DNA from: Streptomyces griseocarneus
GTDB lineage: Bacteria; Actinomycetota; Actinomycetes; Streptomycetales; Streptomycetaceae
Assembly: GCF_014655595.1 (NCBI RefSeq)
Contig: NZ_BNBL01000018.1
Location: 71,538-129,639, forward strand
Length of the DNA: 58,102 bases
Direction of reading: 5' to 3'
The notes under the pieces were generated by a model. The model had not been told where the DNA came from. It made no database searches and saw only the letters and a list, made by a program, of their open reading frames with translations. This document shows positions 32,200 through 41,149 of the stretch, piece by piece. The first letter of the stretch is position 1, and every line of letters starts with the position of its first letter. Made by a program: the position numbers and the translations under genes.

Positions 32200-32275
32200 C
32201 ATACGGGTTAGTTTTTTCCGAGCGACACGGACGACACCGGACGAACCCCGGCGAACGACAAGGAAGGCACCTTCT

Positions 32276-33817
32276 GTGACCACCACCGCGACCACCGATC
32301 CGCCCCTCGAGGGCGCCGCCGACCGCCGCCGCTGGCTGGCGCTCGCCGTGGTGATGACCGCGTCCTTCATGGACCTCGTCGACGTCACCATCGTCAACAT
32401 CGCCATGCCGAGCATCCAGAAGGACATCGGCGCCTCCTTCAGCATCCTGCAGTGGATCACCGAGGGGTACGCGCTCGCCTTCGCCGCCGGCCTGATCACC
32501 GGTGGTCGTCTCGGCGACATATACGGGCGCCGCCGCGTCTTCCTCCTGGGCATGACCGGCTTCACGCTCGCCTCGATGCTCTGCGGCCTGGCCGGTGACC
32601 CGCAGCTGCTCGTGGCGGCCCGCGTCCTGCAGGGCGCGACGGCGGCGCTGATGGTGCCGCAGGTGCTGGCCATCGTCCACGCCACGTTCCCGGCGCACGA
32701 GCGCGGCAAGGTCTTCGGCCTCTTCGGTGCCATCGTCGGACTGGGCGCGGTCTCCGGGCCGATCCTGGGCGCGCTGCTGACCCAGTGGAACCTGTTCGGG
32801 CTCGAGTGGCGCCCGATCTTCCTCGTCAACCTCCCGGTCGGCGTCGCGGGCCTGATCCTGGGCCGCAAGTACATCTCCGAGTCCAAGGCCCCGCAGGCCC
32901 TCAAGCTCGACCTCGTGGGCGTCGTCCTCGCCACCGGCGGCCTGCTGATGCTGCTCTACCCGCTCACCCAGGGCCGCGAGCTGGGCTGGCCGCTGTGGGG
33001 CCACCTGTGCATGGCCGGCAGCGTGCTCGTCTTCGCCGCCTTCGTGGTGTACGAGCGGTACAAGACCCGCAAGGACGGGTCGCCGCTGGTCGAGCTGTCG
33101 CTGTTCCGGGTCAAGAGCTTCGCCGCCGGCATCGGCGTCGAGATCGCCTTCGGCATCGTCTGCGGCATCTTCTTCCTCATCTGGACGCTCTACATGCAGA
33201 TCGGCCTGGGCTGGAGCCCGCTGCGGGCCGGCCTGACCGGCATCCCGTTCTCGCTCGGCGTCTCGGTGGCGGCCGGCATCTCGGTGCAGAAGCTCGTCCC
33301 GAAGTTCGGCCGCAAGGTCCTGCAGGCCGGTGCGCTGGCCATGATGGCCGGCGTCGTCCTCTACATCTGGGAGTCCGAGCACTTCGGGCTGGACATAGCG
33401 CCCTGGCAGATGGCCCTCCCGCTGATCGTCATGGGCCTCGGCATGGGCCTCATCGTCGCCCCGCTGACCGAGACCGTCATCGCCGAGGTCCCGCGCGAGC
33501 ACTCCGGCTCCGCGTCCGGCCTGATCAACACCACGCAGCAGCTGGGCAACGCGATCGGCCTCGGCCTGGTCTCGGTCGTCTTCTTCAACGCCCTGGACGA
33601 GAAGAAGATGGCCCAGGGCAAGGCGGGCCAGGCATTCGGAGAAGCGTTCCGCCATGGCATGTGGTGGGCGGCCGCGGTGCTCTGCGTCGTCCTGGCCCTG
33701 ATGTTCGCGCTGCCCCGCAAGCCCTCGGCTCCGGCCGGGGGCGCGGAGGACGCCGAGGGCACGGACGCCTCCGCCGACGCCCCGGCGGCCGGGAAGGAAA
33801 CGGCCGCGGCGCACTGA
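32276..33817 (+). CDS. MFS transporter (DHA2/EmrB-QacA type)
   Basis: The 513-residue protein has 14 hydrophobic segments. It opens with TASFMDLVDVTIVNIAMPSIQ (DHA2 signature) and carries GGRLGDIYGRRRVF (motif A). A Pro/Ala/Asp-rich cytoplasmic tail of about 30 residues ends it. I chose GTG 32276, with AAGGAAGG eight bases upstream, over the earlier ATG frame at 32192, which overlaps the operator. It likely exports a toxic compound under control of the divergent WYL regulator. Confidence 0.88.
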   Translation: MTTTATTDPPLEGAADRRRWLALAVVMTASFMDLVDVTIVNIAMPSIQKDIGASFSILQWITEGYALAFAAGLITGGRLGDIYGRRRVFLLGMTGFTLASMLCGLAGDPQLLVAARVLQGATAALMVPQVLAIVHATFPAHERGKVFGLFGAIVGLGAVSGPILGALLTQWNLFGLEWRPIFLVNLPVGVAGLILGRKYISESKAPQALKLDLVGVVLATGGLLMLLYPLTQGRELGWPLWGHLCMAGSVLVFAAFVVYERYKTRKDGSPLVELSLFRVKSFAAGIGVEIAFGIVCGIFFLIWTLYMQIGLGWSPLRAGLTGIPFSLGVSVAAGISVQKLVPKFGRKVLQAGALAMMAGVVLYIWESEHFGLDIAPWQMALPLIVMGLGMGLIVAPLTETVIAEVPREHSGSASGLINTTQQLGNAIGLGLVSVVFFNALDEKKMAQGKAGQAFGEAFRHGMWWAAAVLCVVLALMFALPRKPSAPAGGAEDAEGTDASADAPAAGKETAAAH

Positions 33818-33824
33818 GCGCAGC

Positions 33825-33866
33825 CGTGAGGGCCCGGTCCTCCCCCGTGGGGACCGGGCCCTCACG
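33825..33866 (+). terminator. Terminator after the WYL-linked MFS gene
   Basis: Perfect 16-bp arms (33825-33840, 33851-33866) with a 10-base loop. Confidence 0.85.
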
Positions 33867-33995
33867 CGCGGTGCCCCGGACGGCTTTCCCCCGTATCCCC
33901 CCGATTCCCCCCGCCGTTCCATTCTCCCTTTCCGCCCGTAGCGGGTGGAAGTGAGCACTCATGCGAGGGCGGGCGGGATTGATAACGTTGCCTGC

Positions 33996-34988
33996 ATGGC
34001 AAAGGGCAGCGCGTCCGACCCGAGCGTGCGTCAACTGCGGCTGCTGCTCGTCCTGTCGGAGGAACTGCACTTCGGACGGGCGGCACAGCGGCTGTTCATC
34101 AGCCAGCCGGCCCTCAGCCGGCAGATCCAGGCCCTGGAGGAACGCCTCGGCCTCACCCTCGTCGAACGGTCCACGCGCCGCGTGGAACTCACCCCCGCCG
34201 GAGAGGCCGTCCTGCCGCACGCGCGCGCCATGGTGGACGCCGCCGACGGACTGCGGGAAGCCGTGGAGTCGGCACGCCGGACCCGGACCCTGTCGGGGCG
34301 GACGGTCCTCGGCGCGTACGCCGTGGCACTGCCCGTCATAGGGGCCATCGTCCAGCGCATGCGCGCACTCCACCCCGACCTTCAGGTCGAACTCCGCGAG
34401 GTCACCTTCGCCGAGCAGGCGCAGGTCCTCCTCGAGGGCCGAGTGGACGCGGTCCTGTGCTTCGGCCCCGTGCCGGCGGGCCTGCAGTCCCTGGAGGTGG
34501 CGACCCAGCCCCGGCTCGTCTGCCTCCCCGACGGCCACCCCCTCGCCCGCCGCGACCGGGTGACCATCGCCGAACTGGCCGGCATCCCGCTCATCAACGT
34601 CCCGGACCACGTCCCCCGCGTCTACCGCGACTTCTGGTCGGTGGACCCGCGCCCTGACGGCTCGCCCGTCCTGGCCACGGACCACCGCGCGACCACCCTC
34701 GACACCATGATGTCCGCCGTCTGCCTCGGCCAGGGCATCACCTTCGCGGCGGCCGACGTGCGCGAGCTGATGCCCCGCCCGGGCATCAGCTACGTCGACG
34801 TCGTCGACCTGTCGCCGTGCAGCGTGATCCTCGCCTGGGCGGCGGCGCGGCGGGAAGTGCCGGCGATCGTCGCGCTGCGTGGCGTCGTGCGCGAGGTGTG
34901 CGGGGCGACCGCTGCCGCCGGACCGAACGCCCGCTGGTGGGACACGCCCGCACCCCTACCCCCGCCTCAGTCCGGCCAGCTGCCGTAA
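33996..34988 (+). CDS. LysR family transcriptional regulator
   Basis: The 330-residue protein has the LysR HTH (HFGRAAQRLFISQPALSRQIQALEERLGLTLVERSTRRVELTPAG, about 25-70). A periplasmic-binding-type effector domain follows. ATG 33996 lacks a clear ribosome site, and TTGATAAC just upstream may be a -10, so it could be leaderless. No divergent target gene is adjacent; its 3' end overlaps the opposing 77-residue gene by 22 bases. The regulated target is unknown. Confidence 0.85.
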   Translation: MAKGSASDPSVRQLRLLLVLSEELHFGRAAQRLFISQPALSRQIQALEERLGLTLVERSTRRVELTPAGEAVLPHARAMVDAADGLREAVESARRTRTLSGRTVLGAYAVALPVIGAIVQRMRALHPDLQVELREVTFAEQAQVLLEGRVDAVLCFGPVPAGLQSLEVATQPRLVCLPDGHPLARRDRVTIAELAGIPLINVPDHVPRVYRDFWSVDPRPDGSPVLATDHRATTLDTMMSAVCLGQGITFAAADVRELMPRPGISYVDVVDLSPCSVILAWAAARREVPAIVALRGVVREVCGATAAAGPNARWWDTPAPLPPPQSGQLP

Positions 34989-35200
34989 CGGCGGGCGAAC
35001 GTCACCTCGGCCGCCTTCAGGCTGAGCTCCTCCTGCACGGTGGGCGGACGCAGATTGGACGCGGGCGTACGCCACGTCGTCCCGTTGGGGTGCCGGACGC
35101 TGGCCATGCGGTTCGCGTCGATGGCGGTCACCTTCCCCCGCCCGCCGCTGACGGTGTCCACGACATTGGCCCCGACCACGATCTCGGCCTCGACCCCCAT
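34967..35200 (-). CDS. Small conserved-type hypothetical protein
   Basis: The 77-residue protein has a short beta-rich N-terminal half (EIVVGANVVDTVSGGRGKVTAI, then RMASVRHPNGTTWRTPASNLRP), like a small SH3-like barrel, and a helical end. No function is recognised. Its ATG shares one base with the stop of the 29-codon ORF before it (TGATG), suggesting coupled translation. It is divergent from the XRE-DUF397 module. Confidence 0.6.
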   Translation of the reverse strand: MGVEAEIVVGANVVDTVSGGRGKVTAIDANRMASVRHPNGTTWRTPASNLRPPTVQEELSLKAAEVTFARRYGSWPD

Positions 35201-35289
35201 CAGCGACCCGCCCCCTCAGGACGGATGACCGGCGCGGCTTCGGGCTCGTCGAACGGGTCGCGAGTGGACTGTGGGAGGGGGGTGGGCAT
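35200..35289 (-). CDS. 29-residue upstream ORF coupled to the next small gene
   Basis: This short ORF (MPTPLPQSTRDPFDEPEAAP then VIRPEGAGR) has CGAGG six bases before its ATG. It stops in a TGATG overlap with the downstream 77-residue gene. It is Pro- and acid-rich with no predicted fold. It may be a real small protein or a leader ORF that sets translation of the next gene. Confidence 0.4.
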   Translation of the reverse strand: MPTPLPQSTRDPFDEPEAAPVIRPEGAGR

Positions 35290-35429
35290 GAATACCTCGG
35301 ATTGTGTTCGGGTGTTCACTCGTTCGAGCGGGTCAACTACTTTGCCAGAGACCAGGGTTGCGCACTGTGCGTACCGTCGGTAGGGGGATGGGATCCCAAC
35401 CCCGACCATGGGATAGGGGGGCGGTGGGT

Positions 35430-36260
35430 ATGGCTCGGCGCGTACGGGAACTCACGCCGGAGAAGTCGGCGCGGCACCTGTTCGGCGCGGAGATCCGGCG
35501 CCGCCGGGAGCAGGCCGGGATGACGCTGGACGGGCTGTCGGAGGTCGTGCGGTACAGCCGCAGCCACCTGTCGCGCATCGAGATCGCGGACTATGTGCCA
35601 CCGCCGGATCTCGCGGCGAAGCTGGACGCGGCGTTCGGGACGGACGGCATCTTTGAACGGATTTACGCGCTGGCGCGGCATGACGTTCATCCCGACAAGT
35701 ACCGGCGCCGGATGGAGCTCGAGACACGGGCGCGGCTGATCCAGGAGTACGCCGGGTGCTTCATCCCCGGACTCGTCCAGACGGAGGACTACGCCCGCAC
35801 GATCTTCCGGCTGAGCGACCCGAGGCGCAGCGAGAGCAAGATCGAAGAGATGGTGGCGGTCCGCATGGGCCGCCAAGCGCTCCTACGGTCCGATGCGCCG
35901 CCCGACGTCTCGTACATCATCGATGAGGCGGTCCTTCGACGTCCGGTCGGCGGGCCTCGCGTCTGGCGCGCACAGCTGGCCGCTTTGGCCGAGGTGGCCA
36001 ATACGTCGACGAGCATCCTGCAGATTCTGCCGTTCGCGCACGGGGAACACCCACTGATGGGCGGTCACTTGGTGTTGTTCACCCTGGACGACGACACGGT
36101 CATCGCCTACGAGGAGAGCATCACCACGATCGAGTCGCTGGAAGAACCGGGCTACGTCAGTCGCCACCAACGGTCCTTCGAGGTACTGGGCGCGTTCGCC
36201 CTCTCACCGAGCGACTCGAGGGCATTCATCCAGGCCATCGTGGAGGATCTACCGTCATGA
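35430..36260 (+). CDS. XRE-type HTH regulator with DUF5753
   Basis: The 276-residue protein starts with a Cro/C1-type HTH (FGAEIRRRREQAGMTLDGLSEVVRYSRSHLSRIE, about 18-50). The actinobacterial DUF5753 domain follows (LIQEYAGCFIPGLVQTEDYARTIF and ILPFAHGEHPLMGGHLVLFTL). These proteins pair with DUF397 proteins in Streptomyces development or toxin-antitoxin-like modules. ATG 35430 follows a run of G; GTG 35424 is possible. Its stop overlaps the DUF397 start (ATGA). Confidence 0.9.
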   Translation: MARRVRELTPEKSARHLFGAEIRRRREQAGMTLDGLSEVVRYSRSHLSRIEIADYVPPPDLAAKLDAAFGTDGIFERIYALARHDVHPDKYRRRMELETRARLIQEYAGCFIPGLVQTEDYARTIFRLSDPRRSESKIEEMVAVRMGRQALLRSDAPPDVSYIIDEAVLRRPVGGPRVWRAQLAALAEVANTSTSILQILPFAHGEHPLMGGHLVLFTLDDDTVIAYEESITTIESLEEPGYVSRHQRSFEVLGAFALSPSDSRAFIQAIVEDLPS

Positions 36261-36478
36261 GCACTACCTCGATTCTCGCTGAGGCGATATGGGTCAAGTC
36301 CAGCTACAGCAACGCGGACGGCGGCGGCTGCGTCGAATGGGCCCCCGCCCTGGCCCCCACGGGCGTCATACCGATACGTGACTCGAAGCGCCCCGAACGC
36401 ACCCCGCTGACCTTCGAACCGGCGGGGTGGGCAACGTTCGTCGAGGCGCTCAAGTCATCATCGGCTGCATGGAGCTGA
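36257..36478 (+). CDS. DUF397 domain protein
   Basis: The 73-residue protein shows the DUF397 pattern: WVKSSYSNADGGGCVEWAP, then VIPIRDSKRPERTPLTFEPAGWATFVEALK. Family members are small partners of XRE-DUF5753 regulators; some affect sporulation. The start overlaps the regulator's stop by four bases, so the pair is coupled. Confidence 0.9.
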   Translation: MSTTSILAEAIWVKSSYSNADGGGCVEWAPALAPTGVIPIRDSKRPERTPLTFEPAGWATFVEALKSSSAAWS

Positions 36479-36948
36479 AGAACCTCATCGTGCGCCGTGC
36501 GGCGGACGCCGACGCGGGTGCTGTCGCCGACGTGTGGTTGCGTTCCTTCGCGACGGCGCTGCCGCAGGTGCGGCGGGCGCACACGGACGCGCAGGTCAGG
36601 GCGTGGATCACGCACGTCGTCGTGCCGAGCCACGAGACGTGGGTGGCGACGGTCGACGACTCGGTCGTCGGGATGATGGTCCTCGACGGCGAGGACCTGG
36701 ACCAGCTCTACGTCGACCCGCCGCTGCGCGGCCACGGCATCGGCGACCGGCTGGTCGGCCTGGCGAAGGAACACCGTCCTGCCGGGTTGTCGTTGTGGAC
36801 GTTCCAGGTCAACGGCCCGGCGCGACGGTTCTACGAGCGCCATGGGTTCGTGGCGGCCGAGCTCACGGACGGCCTGCGCAACGAGGAGCGCGAGCCGGAC
36901 GTGCGGTACGTGTGGCGGCCGCCGCGCGGGCGGGCTCCAGGTCGGTGA
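36469..36948 (+). CDS. GNAT family N-acetyltransferase
   Basis: The 159-residue protein has the GNAT acetyl-CoA site (LYVDPPLRGHGIGDRLVGLA, about residues 78-97) and the closing GPARRFYERHGFVAAE segment. It transfers an acetyl group to an unknown amine. The ATG at 36469 overlaps the DUF397 gene by 10 bases, making a three-gene unit with the XRE regulator. Confidence 0.85.
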   Translation: MELKNLIVRRAADADAGAVADVWLRSFATALPQVRRAHTDAQVRAWITHVVVPSHETWVATVDDSVVGMMVLDGEDLDQLYVDPPLRGHGIGDRLVGLAKEHRPAGLSLWTFQVNGPARRFYERHGFVAAELTDGLRNEEREPDVRYVWRPPRGRAPGR

Positions 36949-36957
36949 TGTGCCGTA

Positions 36958-36973
36958 CAAGTGACGTCACTTG
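36958..36973. promoter_or_regulatory. Perfect 16-bp palindrome CAAGTGACGTCACTTG
   Basis: A loopless perfect palindrome sits nine bases after the GNAT stop, too short and loopless to be a good terminator. It looks like a homodimer binding site. The rest of 36949-37285 (about 337 bases) shows no gene I can support; AAAGGGG at its end serves the next gene. Confidence 0.5.
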
Positions 36974-37285
36974 ATGGATCCCCCTGCTCGGTGGCTGCGA
37001 TTCCTTGCCGGACTGTGCTGGTCAGGCCGGTATTCAAGCCAGTGGCTTTCAGTGGAATCGTTGCTCGTTCAATCTCGTGAGCCACTGCAGCCACTTACGC
37101 CCCAGCGTCGGTACCGCAGGCCACAATTCGGCCCGGAAGATCCTTCGTTGCGTCCCGAAAGGGACGAGACCGAAATCCGTTGCTCGCCGCGACGCGGCCT
37201 TGCGCGTTCACTTGCGTGAAGACAGCATTCATCGGGGCTCGAGCCTGCCCGAAAACGGAAAACCCATGTTCGAAAGGGGCCTGAT

Positions 37286-38293
37286 ATGGCGCGCAACCTC
37301 ATATTCAATGGCGACTTCTCCAGGAATCCGGTCTGGAATTTCGACGAGGCCGGCAAGTCGAAGGTCCTCGCGGTCGAATGGGGCGTCCGCTTACCGGGGT
37401 GGACCTTCAACGCGCTCAAGGGCGATTACGCCGACTACCCGGGCAAGGCGATCGACATCGTCAGGGGCGACTACGCCTTCGAGCAGGAGGAGAAGAAGGG
37501 GATCCAGGGCAACGCCGTCGAGCTGATCGGTCGCACGATCCCCGGCTACCTGCAGCAGGTGGTGGCCACCGAGCCGGGCGAGTCGTACGAGGTGTCGTTC
37601 TGGGCCGGGTACGCCCCGTGGCCGGGGAATGACGTCGCCTGGGCGGGCATCAAGGCCGAGGCGCTGGACGGCACCGACGAAACGCTGGTGCTGGCGGCGA
37701 AGGAAGTCAGGATCGACCGCAAGGAAGAACTGCGCGCGGACAGTTCGCGATTCCCGCAGTGGCGTCAGGTGGTGACCCGTTTCACGGCCAAGAGCCAGTG
37801 GACGGTCATCAGGTTCTCCGATACCACCGCCGCCAACATGACCGTCAGCTGGACCGGCGGCGTCATCGCCGATGTGCAGATGACGCATGCGCTCGAGGTC
37901 TCGGTGCAGGACCGGAACCCGCAGCCGGCCAGGCGCGGGCAGCAGTACCTGTACCCGTCGGTGGATGTGACCAACATCGGCAAGCAGCGCGTCAGCACCG
38001 AGACGATCATCCTGACCGCGCCCGAGGGCGTGCGGTTCACGGACAACGTGCTCTACGTGCAGAAGGACGGTCGCCCCGAGCGCCGGTACCCCGGCACGCT
38101 CTCCAACAACGGCACCGTTCTCACGGTCGAGAGCGTCCCCCTCGACCTGGCCGCCTACCCCGACCCGGACAGGACCACGAGCCTGTGGGCCGAGGTCGCC
38201 GTGGACAACGACGCCCCGCTGGGTGTCGCGGAGATCCGGTACCAGGTGGGTTCCGCGCCCGTCGGCGTGGCGACCATCAACGTCCAGCGCTAG
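37286..38293 (+). CDS. Carbohydrate-binding-like protein without signal peptide
   Basis: The 335-residue protein opens MARNLIFNGDFSRNPVWNFD, a pattern seen at the start of CBM4/9 and DUF642-like galactose-binding domains. A jelly-roll-like half follows with GRTIPGYLQQVVATEPGESYEVSFWAGYAPWPG. The second half (from about residue 205) resembles an Ig-like domain: SVDVTNIGKQRVSTETIILT and VAEIRYQVG. There is no signal peptide, membrane helix or enzyme motif. AAAGGGG precedes the ATG. It may be intracellular, a lectin or leave by another route; function unknown. Confidence 0.6.
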   Translation: MARNLIFNGDFSRNPVWNFDEAGKSKVLAVEWGVRLPGWTFNALKGDYADYPGKAIDIVRGDYAFEQEEKKGIQGNAVELIGRTIPGYLQQVVATEPGESYEVSFWAGYAPWPGNDVAWAGIKAEALDGTDETLVLAAKEVRIDRKEELRADSSRFPQWRQVVTRFTAKSQWTVIRFSDTTAANMTVSWTGGVIADVQMTHALEVSVQDRNPQPARRGQQYLYPSVDVTNIGKQRVSTETIILTAPEGVRFTDNVLYVQKDGRPERRYPGTLSNNGTVLTVESVPLDLAAYPDPDRTTSLWAEVAVDNDAPLGVAEIRYQVGSAPVGVATINVQR

Positions 38294-38382
38294 ACGACGG
38301 TCCCTCTCGGGCGTGCGCCGTCGGAGTCTCCTGCCGGCGGCGCACGCGGTCCGCGGTCCGTGTTCCGGCAGGATGTTCGATC

Positions 38383-39978
38383 ATGACTCAATCGAACGCC
38401 GATACGGCCGACGCCGACGCCGATGCCGCCGACGCCGCCCAGCCATCGCCCGGCGGCCGTAGCGGGCTGCGGGGGCACCCCTGGCTCACCCTGATCACAC
38501 TGTCCGTCGGCGCGATGATGGTGTCGCTCGACGGGACCATCGTGACCGTCGCCCAGCCCGCCATGCAGGAGCGCCTGCACGCCTCCCTGGCTCAGGTGCA
38601 GTGGGTCACCAACGGCTACCTCCTGGCCGTCGCCGCGCTGCTCATCACCGCCGGCAAGCTCGGCGACCGCTTCGGCCACCGCACGGTGTTCCTCATCGGC
38701 GCCGCCGGCTTCACGCTCTCGTCCGCCGCGATCGGCGCGTCGCCGGACATCGGGTGGGTGATCGCCTTCCGCGTGCTGCAGGGGGTGTTCGGGGCGCTGA
38801 TGCAGCCCGCCACGCTCGGTCTGCTCCGCACGGCGTTTCCCGGCGAGAAGATCAACATGCCCATCGCCGTGCGCAGCGGCGTGATCGCCGCTTCGACGGC
38901 GGCCGGGCCCATCGTCGGCGGGCTGCTGGTCGAACACGTCGGCTGGCAGTGGGTCTTCTTCCTCAACCTCCCCGTCGGCGCGCTCGCCATCGTCGCCGGT
39001 CTGCTCGTCCTGCGGGACGTACGGGTGCACGATCCGGCCCGGTCCGGGGCCTTCGACGTCCCCGGCGTGGTGCTTCTCTCGGCGTCCCTCTGCTCGCTGA
39101 TCTGGGGTCTGACGAAGGCGTCCGGCTACGGCTGGGGTGATCTGCGGACCGTGGGGTGCATCGGGGGCGCGCTCGGGCTCGGTGCGGTGTTCGTGTGGTG
39201 GCAGGGGCGGGCGGCCGATCCGCTCGTACCGCTGCGGATCTTCCGCTCGGTGCAGCTCTCGGCCGGCGTGGTCCTCATGACGGTGATGGCGTTCGTGATG
39301 GTCGGCTCGCCGTTCGTCCTCGTCTTCTACCTGCAGAACGTGCTCGGGCTGAGCCCGGCGCAGTGCGGCGTCCGGGTGCTCGGGCTGACCCTGCTGATGA
39401 TCGTCGGGGCGCCGCTCGCGGGGATGTGGATGCACCGGGCCGGGGCCCGGGTGCCCGTCGTCTCCGGCATGCTGGCGATCGCGGCGGCGATGGTCGCGCT
39501 CTCCCAGCTCGACGCGCACGCCGGCACCGTCCTTACGAGCCTGTGCTTCTTCCTCCTCGGGCTGGGCTTCAGCCCCGTCATGGTCGCGGCGACCAAGCTC
39601 GTCATCGGCAGCGCACCCGTCGAACTGTCCGGAGTGGCGGGCGGCCTGCAGCAGACGTCCATGCAGGTCGGCGGCAGCCTCGGCACGGCTGTCCTCGGTA
39701 CGGTCATCGGCGCCCACACCGGGTCCGTTCTGCCGGGCCGGCTCGCCGACGCCGCCGTGCCGGACATGCCGCCCGCCTGGTACGAGTCCACCGTGGAGGC
39801 CGTCTCCGTCGGACTGGCCCCGGACCTGCCGGTGTCCGGGCGGGTCGCGGCCGCGCTCCGGGGGATCGCCGAGCAGACGTTTCTCGAGGGGATGGAGCGG
39901 GCCCTTCTGGTCGCCGCCGGCGTGGCCTTCCTGGGCGCGCTGACCGGTCTCCTCGTCAAGGGCAAGCCGCGGGCCTGA
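38383..39978 (+). CDS. MFS transporter (DHA2/EmrB-QacA type)
   Basis: The 531-residue protein has 14 hydrophobic segments. The first reads SVGAMMVSLDGTIVTVAQPAMQ (DHA2 start), and motif A is AGKLGDRFGHRTVF. The N-terminus has an Ala/Asp-repeat region (TADADADAADAA). ATG 38383 fits the membrane topology. It stands alone with no adjacent regulator; the P1 peptidase gene converges on it. Substrate unknown. Confidence 0.87.
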   Translation: MTQSNADTADADADAADAAQPSPGGRSGLRGHPWLTLITLSVGAMMVSLDGTIVTVAQPAMQERLHASLAQVQWVTNGYLLAVAALLITAGKLGDRFGHRTVFLIGAAGFTLSSAAIGASPDIGWVIAFRVLQGVFGALMQPATLGLLRTAFPGEKINMPIAVRSGVIAASTAAGPIVGGLLVEHVGWQWVFFLNLPVGALAIVAGLLVLRDVRVHDPARSGAFDVPGVVLLSASLCSLIWGLTKASGYGWGDLRTVGCIGGALGLGAVFVWWQGRAADPLVPLRIFRSVQLSAGVVLMTVMAFVMVGSPFVLVFYLQNVLGLSPAQCGVRVLGLTLLMIVGAPLAGMWMHRAGARVPVVSGMLAIAAAMVALSQLDAHAGTVLTSLCFFLLGLGFSPVMVAATKLVIGSAPVELSGVAGGLQQTSMQVGGSLGTAVLGTVIGAHTGSVLPGRLADAAVPDMPPAWYESTVEAVSVGLAPDLPVSGRVAAALRGIAEQTFLEGMERALLVAAGVAFLGALTGLLVKGKPRA

Positions 39979-40018
39979 GACAGGACCCCGCTCCGGCGCC
40001 ACGGCCTCTGACGTGACG

Positions 40019-41149
40019 TCAGCAGTCGGGGCCGTAGAGCTCGCGGTACGAGGGGAAGACGCCGCCCGGCCCGTCCACGCCCTGGGCCGCGAGCACCCCC
40101 TTGACCACCGCCCGCGTCAGCACGTCCGCGCCCGCCGCCAGGATCTCGTTGACCGCGCCGGCCGCGAAGTCGGCGCTGCCGGGCAGGTGTTCCTCGTGCG
40201 GCAGCGGCCGCCGGCCCGTGGCCATGGCGAAGACCGTGTCCCCGTCGGTCAGCAGGTGTACGGGCCGCACCGCGCGGGCCAGACCGTCGTGGGCCGTCCC
40301 CGCCAGCTTCTGCGCCTGGGCGCGGGTGAGGACGGCATCGGTGGCGATCACGGCGATGGTCGTGTTCAGCGGCGGGTGTGCCGACGCCGCCCAGCGCCGC
40401 GCCGACTCCTGGCGGGCGGCGTCCAGGGCCTGCTGGGCCGCGGCGTGGCGCTCCGGCGCCGGGTACTCGACGCGGCCGCCCTCGACGTAGCGGCCGTAGA
40501 GCACGCCGGTGGCCGGGTCGGCCACGGAACCGGCCGCGTTGACGGCCGCGAGGGCCGCGACCGTCACCCCGGAGGGCAGCACGAGGCTGGCCGTACCGAT
40601 GCCGCCCTTCAGCCCGCCGGCCACCGCGCCCGTCCCGGCGCCCACATTGCCCTCGGCCACGGGGTCACCGGGGCGACCGCTCGCCGCGGCCTCGGCCGCC
40701 TCCCTGCCGAGGGCCGCGTCCGGGCGGGCGCGCCAGTCGCCGCCGCGGCCGAGGTCGAACAGGGCCGCCGCCGGGACGACCGGCACCACCTGGGCCGGGT
40801 CCGGGCCCACGCGGAAGCCGCGGCCGGCGGCCTCGAGGAACGCCATGACCCCGGCCGCCGCCTCCAGGCCGAAGGCGCTGCCGCCGGTCAGGACGACGGC
40901 CTCCACCCGCTGGACCAGGTTGCGGGGATCGAGGGCGTCGGTCTCCCGCGTGCCGGGCCCGCCGCCGCGGACGTCGACGGCGGTCACGGCCCCGCCGGCG
41001 CCGGGGCCCGTACCCGGGTCGGTGAGGACGACGGTGGTGCCGGTCAGGGCGCGGTCGCCGATTCGCTGCGCGTGGCCCACGAGCAGTCCGGGCACGTCCG
41101 TGAGGGCGTCGAGGGGGCCGGGGATCGGGGCGGGACGTGTGGTGGTCAT
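40019..41149 (-). CDS. P1 family (DmpA/S58) peptidase
   Basis: The 376-residue protein is a self-processing N-terminal-nucleophile hydrolase of the DmpA/P1 type, which act as aminopeptidases or amidases. Features are the opening ALTDVPGLLVGHAQ, the EAVVLTGGSAFGLEAAAGVM segment, and GNVGAGTGAVAGGLKGGIGTAS, where cleavage before the nucleophile Ser/Thr occurs. Its ATG overlaps the stop of the ltrA-like gene (ATGA, 41146-41149), so they are coupled. Confidence 0.85.
   Translation of the reverse strand: MTTTRPAPIPGPLDALTDVPGLLVGHAQRIGDRALTGTTVVLTDPGTGPGAGGAVTAVDVRGGGPGTRETDALDPRNLVQRVEAVVLTGGSAFGLEAAAGVMAFLEAAGRGFRVGPDPAQVVPVVPAAALFDLGRGGDWRARPDAALGREAAEAAASGRPGDPVAEGNVGAGTGAVAGGLKGGIGTASLVLPSGVTVAALAAVNAAGSVADPATGVLYGRYVEGGRVEYPAPERHAAAQQALDAARQESARRWAASAHPPLNTTIAVIATDAVLTRAQAQKLAGTAHDGLARAVRPVHLLTDGDTVFAMATGRRPLPHEEHLPGSADFAAGAVNEILAAGADVLTRAVVKGVLAAQGVDGPGGVFPSYRELYGPDC

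Noticed and set aside
36971..37219. 82-codon ORF in the gap after the GNAT gene
   Set aside because: No ribosome site and no recognisable domain; an overlapping frame (37005-37526) is equally open, so neither is supported.
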